A stretch of DNA of 64,000 nucleotides, from NCBI GenBank assembly GCA_009809945.1, contig WTPW01000694.1, positions 58,020-122,019 on the forward strand, read 5' to 3'. The stretch comes from Gigaspora margarita. Taxonomy: Eukaryota > Glomeromycota > Glomeromycetes > Diversisporales > Gigasporaceae. Shown piece after piece: positions 57,270 through 64,000 of this stretch. Position 1 is the first letter of the stretch, and every line of letters starts with the position of its first letter. The notes beneath the pieces are model-generated. The model did not search any database. It saw nothing but the letters and a program-made list of their open reading frames with translations, and was not told the origin of the DNA. A program made the position numbers and the translations under genes.

Positions 57270-57720
57270 GATTTATTGATCAATACAGGTTTTGTCATTC
57301 ATCAATCATAAAATGTTTGACGAAATGTTTTGACAACTAATGATGACTGACAAGTGACGAAACCCTCGTCATTGACGATTGATGAAACCATTTCGTCAAG
57401 TGACTTCCAAATGATGAATTGACGATTGATAAAACCTATGGCAATTGACGAAACCTATAACAATTGACGAAACCTATGACTAGTGTTTCAATCCTAATTT
57501 TAACAGGCCATCTGGATTCTATCAAATCCGGATTGAATCCGCATCAGATTATGTATAAAGCTAACTTTGGGTACATCCTTAGGTCCATAATTTAAGTTCT
57601 TTGACCAATCCTAGTAAAAATTTCTGGTCTAGATGTCTGGATTGAAGGATCAATCCAGATTTCAGATTTAGGATCGAAACACTACCTATGACGAATGACG
57701 AACCTTAGGCCGAGGATCGT
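57270..57720. mobile_element. TTTCGTCA-family MITE, split by a hAT insertion
   Basis: Starts around AGGTTTTGTCATTCATCAATC and ends around GACGAATGACGAACCT, approximately inverted. In between are many ACGAAACC, TGACGAAA and ATTGACGA motifs in both orientations. The family also occurs at 6927-7418, 16241-16357 and 58650-58830. Boundaries are approximate. Confidence 0.6.
57481..57684. mobile_element. hAT-type MITE, 8-bp target duplication CCTATGAC
   Basis: CCTATGAC is directly repeated at 57473-57480 and 57685-57692. Ends TAGTGTTTCAATCCTAA and TAGTGTTTCGATCCTAA (complement) are inverted. Subterminal TCCGGATTGAATCCG and GGATTGAAGGATCAATCC repeat. At 204 bp it is the smallest of the TAGTG-ended elements here. 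Confidence 0.88.
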
Positions 57721-58019
57721 TTCCGATCTAAATTGTACATCGGAACCAATAGAATTACAGAATATTGTGTAACAAAACAAATATAAAACAAAAAACAGCG
57801 CGAAATTTTATTACAACTGTTTTGAAAAATAGTGGACACGTGATGAATTTTATTTCATTGTAATAAAAAATGGTCGATAATAAAATTTCCGGCCGGTACA
57901 AAATATAACGCGTTTCATACTATAAATGTTTAAAATATTTAAATAAAGATGTATTAAAATTAAAATTAGTTTATTAAATTAAAAAATTATTCAAGACCAA
58001 AATTTTTGAACTTTCTAAA
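57721..58019. other. Short intergenic stretch, no gene
   Basis: No gene is recognised; AT-rich with a few CG dinucleotides (ACGCG, CCGGCCGG). Confidence 0.5.
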
Positions 58020-58514
58020 CTTTGAGTGACGATATTTTGACAACTACCAAATCAATTTTAATAAACTTTTTTTATTTGAATTCTACAGATTCGTAGAATT
58101 TAAATAAAAAAAGTTAATCAAATTTGGCTTGATGGTTGTCGAGATATTATTTCTCAAATGTTTAAAAAATTCAAACCGACAACAAAATAAAGGTTGCGCC
58201 AAATTTTTCAAACTTTTTTTTTGAGATATAGCAACACTGGAAATGATTACCAGATGCAATAAATAGCAAATCTTATTATATTGAGCGATGATATCTCGAC
58301 ATCTACCATGCCAATTTTGATGAACTTTTTTAATTTGAACTCTGCAGATTCGTAGAGTTTAAATAAAAAAGTTTATCAAAATTGATTTGATGGTTATTGA
58401 GATATCGTTGCTCAAAGTTTAAAATTATGACGCAGCCTTTATTTTGATAGATGTCTTGAATCTTTTAAAACTTTGAGCAATAATATCTTGACAACCACCA
58501 CGCCAAATTCGATG

Positions 58515-58515
58515 A

Positions 58516-58551
<36 letters not shown>
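58515..58551 (+). repeat. Poly-T tract
   Basis: An uninterrupted run of about 37 T lies within the third palindrome unit. Confidence 0.9.
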
Positions 58552-58658
58552 TTTTTGCATTGACTTAGTGGTTGTCAAGATACTGTTGCTCGAAGTATTC
58601 TACAGATTCGTAGAATTCAAAAAAAAAAAACTTTATTGAAATTGAATTAGTGGTTAAC

Positions 58659-58753
58659 GTCAATCGTCAGGGGTTTCGTCAATCGTAAGAGGTTTCGCCA
58701 ATCGTCAGAGGTTTCGTCAATCGTCAGGGATTTCGTCAATCGCCAGAAGTTTC
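58659..58753 (+). repeat. 19-bp tandem repeat, five copies
   Basis: Units are GTCAATCGTCAGRGGTTTC with one to three substitutions each, exactly 19 bp apart. It is the densest form of the TTTCGTCA motif in the window. It sits at one end of a small insertion whose other end carries TTTCGTCATTGC and TTCGTCAGGCAAC. Confidence 0.9.
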
Positions 58754-58860
58754 GTTAGACGAAACCATGACGAAACTTTTCGTCATTGCAAAATAGGTTC
58801 GTCAGGCAACATTATTGACAACCAAAATTTTGTCAATACATTTAAATATGCTAAAATGGA

Positions 58861-59211
58861 ATTTAGCATAAGTATAAAGAGATGCAGTTTTTAATATATA
58901 TATAAAAAGAATTCAAGCGTCATAATACTACTGTAAAGCCACTTTTATTATAATTCCTCATTAAACAGCGACCTAAAAAATAATTAAAAATTATGAACAA
59001 TTAGGAGCAAATTGCTGATAGTTTAGGTAAAAATTGTGGTTCTTCGGATAAATTTATTATTTGAAAAAGTTTATGATTTCTGATTGTAAAAATGTTTCCG
59101 AAAAAAACAAAGTTTTATATAAATCCACTTTTGGTAACACATTTTTCTTGACTATTTAAATAATTTACGCAATAAATTTTTCAATATAATCAAATTTCAA
59201 AGCTAATTAAG
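58861..59211. other. 3' flank of the minus-strand F-box-LRR gene
   Basis: AT-rich, no gene seen. Several TTTATT / AATAAA-type polyadenylation candidates exist on the minus strand (for example near 59172), but composition alone would produce these. Confidence 0.4.
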
Positions 59212-60390
59212 TTACCAGATTAATCTAACATTTTTGCGAAGAGTTCTGACCATTGCCTCTTTTCCGTCATAATTAATGCCACTGTTAGAAAGATTTAAAT
59301 AAGTTAGAGTGGTGTTAATATAAAGTGCTTCTGCAAATACTTTTCCTCCTTCAATACCAATATCATTATTACTAAGATCCAAACAAGTTAAAGTAGTATT
59401 TACATGAAGTGCTTTTGCTAACGCTTTTCCTCCTTCAATGCCAATATTATTACGACAAAGTCTTAAAGAAGTTAAAGTAATGTTTTTGCAAAGAACCTCT
59501 GCTAGTGCTCTTCCTCCTTCCGAACTAATTCCATTAGAAAAAAGATCTAACGAGGTTAAAGTGGTGTTTATATAAAGTGTTTCTGCAAAAGCTTTTCCGC
59601 CTTCAATACCAATATCATTATTGCAAAGACTTAAACAAGTTAAAGCTGTGTTTTTACAAAGTGCTTTTGCCAATGCTTTTCCACTTTCAATACCAATATA
59701 ATCGTAACTAAGTTTTAAAGAAGTTAAAGTAGTGTTTGTATGAAGTGCTTTTGCTAATGCTTTTCCTCCCTCAATACCAATTTTGTTACCATCAAGATTT
59801 AAAGAAGTTAAACTGGTATTCTTGCATACAATCTCTGCTATTTCCTCAGAATCAACCCAATTTCCATGAAGATCTAAAGAAATAATAGTATTATTTCTAC
59901 AAAGATTTTTAAATAATTTATTATTATTATGAGTGAATCCATAGACTTTTAAATCTTTTAGGTTCTTATTTTTTCGTAAAAACATTGTAATTAAAGAGCA
60001 TTTAACAGCATTTACAAGATTATCTCGGTTATCTGCCCAAATATTACAAACTTTTAAATATCCGTAATAATTAAGCCAATTAATGACACCAACATTTAAA
60101 GAACTGCTAACATCTGTAATATAATTTGTATATTCAAATAACGATTTTGGATAATTTGGAAGGAAAATATTAAATGGGATTAAAAATTTTTGTTCTTCTG
60201 TATTTAAGGTAAAAAGGCATATATTTATAAGTTTTCTATTATTTAATTTGTCACCTATTTTACTCCATAATATTGGCACAATAATTCTACACCAGTGACG
60301 GTTTACAAGAAGGCATGAATATAAACTTTTATAATCTCCTTGGAGATTATTAAAAATTATTAAAAAGCATTCGGTTAGCAGTTTTATCAT
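59212..60390 (-). CDS. F-box and leucine-rich-repeat protein, 392 aa
   Basis: A single intact frame. The N-terminus (LLTECFLIIFNNL, YSCLLVNRHWCRIIVPILW) is an F-box of the same type as in the plus-strand gene at 41832. A spacer of about 130 residues shares landmarks such as EEQKFLIPFNI and SLFEYTNYIT, so the two are paralogues. Eight LRRs of about 28 residues follow, with the consensus NTTLTSLxLxxNxIGIEGG and KALAKALxx. The protein ends in a short cap (TLRKNVRLIW). It should act, if expressed, as a substrate adaptor of an SCF ubiquitin ligase; targets are unknown. The repeats differ in consensus between the two genes (IGIEGGKALAKAL here, LGLEGGKALADAL there), which suggests repeats were homogenised or expanded separately after duplication. 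Confidence 0.9.
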   Translation of the reverse strand: MIKLLTECFLIIFNNLQGDYKSLYSCLLVNRHWCRIIVPILWSKIGDKLNNRKLINICLFTLNTEEQKFLIPFNIFLPNYPKSLFEYTNYITDVSSSLNVGVINWLNYYGYLKVCNIWADNRDNLVNAVKCSLITMFLRKNKNLKDLKVYGFTHNNNKLFKNLCRNNTIISLDLHGNWVDSEEIAEIVCKNTSLTSLNLDGNKIGIEGGKALAKALHTNTTLTSLKLSYDYIGIESGKALAKALCKNTALTCLSLCNNDIGIEGGKAFAETLYINTTLTSLDLFSNGISSEGGRALAEVLCKNITLTSLRLCRNNIGIEGGKALAKALHVNTTLTCLDLSNNDIGIEGGKVFAEALYINTTLTYLNLSNSGINYDGKEAMVRTLRKNVRLIW

Positions 60391-60967
60391 TTTAAATTTT
60401 AAAGGATTAAAAAATTTTTATTGCACAGTAAACGTATATTAAAAGGAGTTTATTGCACAATTACGTACAGTACATGCGTGTACAAATATAAAACATAAAT
60501 TGTGAAACGTTGCAACTGTCTATATAAGTTGAATTTGTAACCATATGATGTATTTGTTCGAGTTGACGTGCGTAAGTCAAAAAACATCGAAAAAACGGCC
60601 AAGCAGGGGTACACCTGCAACAAGACGTTAACCCGATTAGGCCAGGTTAAATCGATAAATCTTAAACAAGCAATATAAGAGCAGCTATTGTTCCTAATCA
60701 GTATAGTGATAGGCTTAACATTGTATATGATGAACATGAATAATATAACAAGACAATTACGGAGTTGATCGCGGATAGATCCGATTGTGTGAGGATGTCG
60801 AATCGTGTAATTTAAAGCTAAAGTCGGGCTGCTTTATACAAGTGGGTGACCACTGAAGACGGATATACGCGGCGCCATTTCAGTTGTATTTCCGGGTTAT
60901 TATTTCAATAATGTTCAAAACCTGGCTGGTGTTATTAACCAGATACACCCAATTAATGATAAATTAC
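60391..60967. other. 5' flank of the minus-strand F-box-LRR gene
   Basis: Relatively GC-richer with CG dinucleotides (GTTGACGTGCGTAAG, GGATATACGCGGCGCC). No gene was recognised. It may contain the promoter. Confidence 0.45.
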
Positions 60968-61404
60968 TCGGGTTGTAAGCAGTGTTATAAATTCAAAAAA
61001 ATTTTTATTGGCGCAAACACAAAAAAAATATGCACCAAAAAAACATTTATATGCGCGTTATATTTCCGATATATGCGCAAATTTATGTGTGCTGCGCCTA
61101 CTGCGCCGATCCAATTTATATCACTGGTTGTAAGTTACATTGTAAATTACATGATCTCATGTACCGTAAGTTACGAATATAAGGCGTTAAAGCAGGCCAG
61201 CTTTAAGCTTAATTTTGGCCAGCATTAAGATAAAATAATTTTATTGAGTTACTAATATCAGATATAGAATGCTAAAGCGGGCTAGCTTTAAGATTTTTTG
61301 GCCAGCATCTGATTAATACGAAAGTTATGTAAGTTACGTCAGTTAAAATTTAACTTACGAAAGTTGGCGCACCTTACTGCAGTATCGTAAGTTATACAAC
61401 CCTA
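60968..61404. mobile_element. hAT-type MITE containing another hAT MITE
   Basis: Ends TCGGGTTGTAAGTTAC (read through the inner insert) and TAGGGTTGTATAACTTAC (complement) are inverted. Flanks TAAATTAC (60960-60967) and CAAATTAT (61405-61412) match at six of eight positions, differing by transitions. Subterminal TAAGTTACG motifs and duplicated AGCTTTAAG and GGCCAGCAT blocks occur in the interior. Confidence 0.65.
60980..61126. mobile_element. hAT-type MITE, 8-bp target duplication GTTGTAAG
   Basis: GTTGTAAG is directly repeated at 60972-60979 and 61127-61134, within the left terminus of the larger MITE. Ends CAGTGTTATAAATT and CAGTGATATAAATT (complement) are inverted. Subterminal GGCGCA, ATGCGC and TGCGCC motifs fill the 147 bp. 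The frame 60884-61228 runs across it and is not a gene. Confidence 0.85.
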
Positions 61405-61412
61405 CAAATTAT

Positions 61413-62558
61413 ACACATGTATGCAGTGCTTTTCAATTATTACAAATTTAGAAATGTTTGCTTTGAAAAATTTTAATTTTTTTAAAACATTATTATACAA
61501 TTTTTTAAACAAAAAATGAAGCTATAATGATAATGAAATTATTTTAAATAATTGATTTTACATAACATTCCAAAGATTTCTGTATAGCTTTACTGATGTA
61601 AATGTAATCTGAATGTTGTTTGATGTAAATTCTGGTCGTCAAAGTTTTAATCTAAAATATCAAATTAAACCATCAGAAATTATTGATCAGGATAAGATGT
61701 CCATAAACTAGTTTTTTTGATTTCAAAAGCATTTTATTTTCCCGTTCAAATGTATTTAATTAGTTTTTAAGATGTATCTTCGTCATTTTTATTAATTTCA
61801 ATTCCATTACTATAAACCAGCTACATTATGTTAACCATAATGTACATCTAGGTCACAGATCTTTATCATTTATGAGACTATCCATCATTGCATGTACCTT
61901 TAACATTCTTCACATCAGCAAATTTTGAAATAATCGAAGGCTTTGTGTTCATTTTTTCGATTCAAATTCTATTTCGATGATAAATACTTCATTATATACT
62001 TTATCAGAATCCAATTTTCGATGATAACAAGAAATTGTAAAAAAAAACTCAAAATTTTGCTATAGTAAGTAACTTTTTTACATTAAGAAAAAAAAGGTTC
62101 GATATAAAGCTTAGATAGGTTGCCTCTATTTTGCATTAGCACAAATATACTAGAGTATACCAGGAATGGAGCACGAAGGACGTAGTGCATAGAATACAGG
62201 CAAGTTAAGTGGCATGTCCATTTTGCATTTGATTGGATGATCCATCCTCATGGCTTCATCTATATTTGTACACTTTATGAGGCATTAATGAACGGTGTGC
62301 AATGAAGAGTATGGTCTTGGGTTTCAATATTTTACATCAAATGGACTTTTCTTGTAGTGACACAAGACCGATAAGGACCATGGATCATAAAACAACTGAT
62401 CTTGGACTGGTTCTTGTAAATATAGCTGTAATACTTGTATTGCCCAATCAAATTTCTTGATCAGGTGTAATATAGATTATATGATGTTTGTTTACATCTA
62501 ACAGTAAGTAATTACATCATTTTTGGCAATAAGATCTTATGCATTAGGATATGATGCA
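61413..62558. other. Intergenic DNA, no gene
   Basis: No repeat structure, RNA gene or convincing frame is seen. It reads as ordinary AT-rich intergenic DNA. Confidence 0.5.
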
Positions 62559-62710
62559 AGGGCGCTGACATTTATTCTAATATCCATTTACTATAGAGGC
62601 TTACCCCCAGGTAATATTTATATATATAATCTTAGCCAATCAAATTTAATTAAGAGGTAAGATTTTGCTAGACCCACCCTAAACTATTACCTAATAAATG
62701 CCAGCACCCT
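62559..62710. mobile_element. Miniature of the AGGGC-ended family
   Basis: AGGGCGCTGACATTTATT and AGGGTGCTGGCATTTATT (complement of the right end) are inverted; AGGTAATA blocks and AGTAAATGGATATTA-like sequence resemble the ends of the 775-3879 element. A 152-bp deletion derivative with no internal array. Confidence 0.7.
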
Positions 62711-62970
62711 AATCATTAAAGGACCATTTGAGCAGAATGAACCAGAACTATAAATCCTATGATAATGGTCTTACTACAGACTGGACCAGACTGGACAAGA
62801 CTGATGCATCCCTATTTGTACACTAGTACCATATGTTAAAATTTTTTTATAAAACCACTCTTTGGGCTCTAACAAAAAATATTTCTTGCAAAATTTTATT
62901 ATAACCCTTTCCAACTCCAAAGCTAATTCTAACCTTAAATCAGATTTAATTTTGGCCTTTAATTTATATA

Positions 62971-64000
62971 CAGTGGCCTACCATATTATTATGGACACTT
63001 TTTGGGCAGTTATCACTCAAAATTGGGCAAGCAAATGCAGTATGAAATTTTTATAATATGTCCCATAGATCTCACAGTATGACATACTAAAATTTCACAT
63101 GATTTTATTTGGTCACAAGGAAGTTCTGCAAAAAAAAACCAAATTATCAATTTTTTTAAATGTACAAAAACTTAAATTTAACCTTTTTTTTCTTTTTTTT
63201 TATATCTTTTTTTTAATAAAAATTTAATGCTAAATACATTTTATTATTTTATAGGTTCTTTTCTAACCCTAACCAAAGCAGCATCATTATCTGACAAAAA
63301 ACAAGCCCACCTCATATGGGCTGCCGTCAATAGAAATAAGGCAGATCTACATTTGAAAAAAAATTAATACCTTAACTTTCACAGCTCATACATCGATGAA
63401 TTTTAAAGCTATCTTGATGATTTAATATTCAAAAGAAAGCTTAAATCGTAAGCTTTTATTTGAATATTAAACCATTAAGATAACTTTAAAATTCATCGAT
63501 ATATAAGCTATGAAAGTTAAGGTATTAATTTTTTTTCAAATGTAGATCTGCCTTATTTCTATTGATGGCAGCCCATATAACTATAACTATGCCCAACTAT
63601 ATGGTCCAAAAATTCAATATTCTATTTCTTGTGTCCCATATGGTTCATGCTAAAATTCAACAAGATGACCCCAAAAGAGATGATTGTGGTATTACTAGAT
63701 TACAAGATATGTTTAGAGCTCCAAAACATCTAGTTTACATAAGCACAAGACTACTCAGATATTGGTAAGGTGAATAGTTGGCGATACAGAACCTCATATC
63801 TTTTGATGTAATGCATGAACAACACTTTCAGGTTTTTTTATTTTTTTTTTGTTTTTACACTATTTTTGGTGAGAAAAATAATCTGAAAAAATTTAGGTGG
63901 TGGTTTTTTGGGGTGGCAGACTCTGGACTTGCACGATCCATAAGGTGAGCAATCTTTAAATATCTGTGTTCCTTTTTTGCTTTTTTTTTTATCTCTAAGA
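62971..64000 (+). mobile_element. Tc1/mariner-type transposon, left end and decayed body
   Basis: TA then CAGTGGCCTACCATATTATT, the same terminus as the 4802-5905 MITE, followed by a different interior (ATGGACACTTTTTGGGCAGT). About 290 bp in, a frame reads AASLSDKKQAHLIWAA, vaguely like the N-terminal HTH start of Tc1 transposases. It is immediately interrupted by the palindrome at 63315. Beyond it (to 63770) short frames contain nothing firmly recognisable. No right end is seen, so it may extend past the window. Confidence 0.5.
63315..63578. mobile_element. Palindromic MITE inside the Tc1-type remnant
   Basis: TATGGGCTGCCGTCAATAG, AATAAGGCAGATCTACATTT and GGTATTAATTTTTTTTC blocks pair across a centre near 63445. 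The arms are over 110 bp and nearly perfect. The frame at 63562-63768 starts in its right end. Confidence 0.85.

Larger units (their letters stand above)
58020..58860. repeat. Array of related palindromes
   Basis: At least three units of about 125-140 bp (about 58020-58155, 58282-58405 and 58477-58665) share AGCAATGATATCTCGACAAC-like arms, AATTTTGATGAACTTTTTT blocks and a CTACAGATTCGTAG centre, then the mirrored arm. The third unit carries a T37 run. The last is interrupted by TTTCGTCA-family DNA before its mirrored arm resumes at GACAACCA. Confidence 0.75.

Noticed and set aside
58659..58753. Possible CRISPR-like array
   Set aside because: The units are directly adjacent with no unique spacers, and the context is a eukaryotic transposon landscape. 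It is a simple tandem repeat.
63562..63768. 68-codon frame as a Tc1 transposase piece
   Set aside because: It begins in the arm of an inserted palindrome. KRDDCGITRLQDMF is only faintly like a transposase linker and no DDE motif follows.

Overview
This is an extremely AT-rich eukaryotic window, roughly three quarters A+T by eye. It has small genes with short GT-AG introns sitting in a sea of nested transposable elements. The gene content points to an arbuscular mycorrhizal fungus (Glomeromycotina, Rhizophagus-like): F-box/leucine-rich-repeat proteins, a TKL-like minimal kinase, a MATA_HMG-type HMG box, a 4-coumarate:CoA-ligase-like enzyme, a Helitron, and pogo/Tc1/hAT-type miniature elements. 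That assignment is inference from family resemblance; no marker gene proves it.

Genes. (1) 8968-11858 (+) is an apparently intact 11-exon acyl-CoA ligase of the 4CL/ANL family. All introns are GT-AG, all exons join in phase to 536 residues, and a miniature transposon sits in intron 10. (2) 12016-13581 (+) is a kinase that starts only about 160 bp downstream. It has a recognisable complete kinase core in five exons but two frameshifts, one in the catalytic loop, and is followed by a decayed 45-nt coding repeat. (3) 39330-39666 (+) is an HMG-box gene fragment with a frame break, cut off by a hairpin insertion. (4) 41832-43403 (+) and 59212-60390 (-) are two intact single-exon F-box-LRR paralogues with 12 and 8 LRRs of 28 residues. 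(5) 16745-21360 (-) is a heavily decayed Helitron Rep-helicase.

Everything else is repeat or anonymous AT-rich DNA. 0-8 kb: nested inverted-repeat elements, palindrome arrays, a TA-flanked mariner-type MITE with another MITE inside, and a hAT-type MITE with an 8-bp target duplication. 13.6-24 kb: decayed DNA around the Helitron. 24-38 kb: foldback elements, a pogo-type MITE, a tRNA-headed retroposon with a 16-bp target duplication, a cluster of tRNA-like SINE heads, and another hAT MITE. 44-58 kb: a Russian-doll landscape in which several insertions can be ordered from their target duplications (44.3-47.0 and 52.5-55.9 kb), plus a poly(A) retroposon with a 14-bp target duplication. 58-64 kb: palindrome arrays, nested hAT MITEs and a Tc1/mariner end.

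The most interesting signal is not a gene. It is the set of hAT-type non-autonomous elements, many with readable 8-bp target duplications, several sharing TAGTG termini but carrying quite different subterminal motif arrays. Alongside it, a short core close to GCTGAACAAGTTTACTTAG recurs in otherwise unrelated palindromic families. Several N bases and a 239-bp direct repeat abutting an N suggest that part of the assembly around 45.7-46.5 and 54.7 kb is unreliable.
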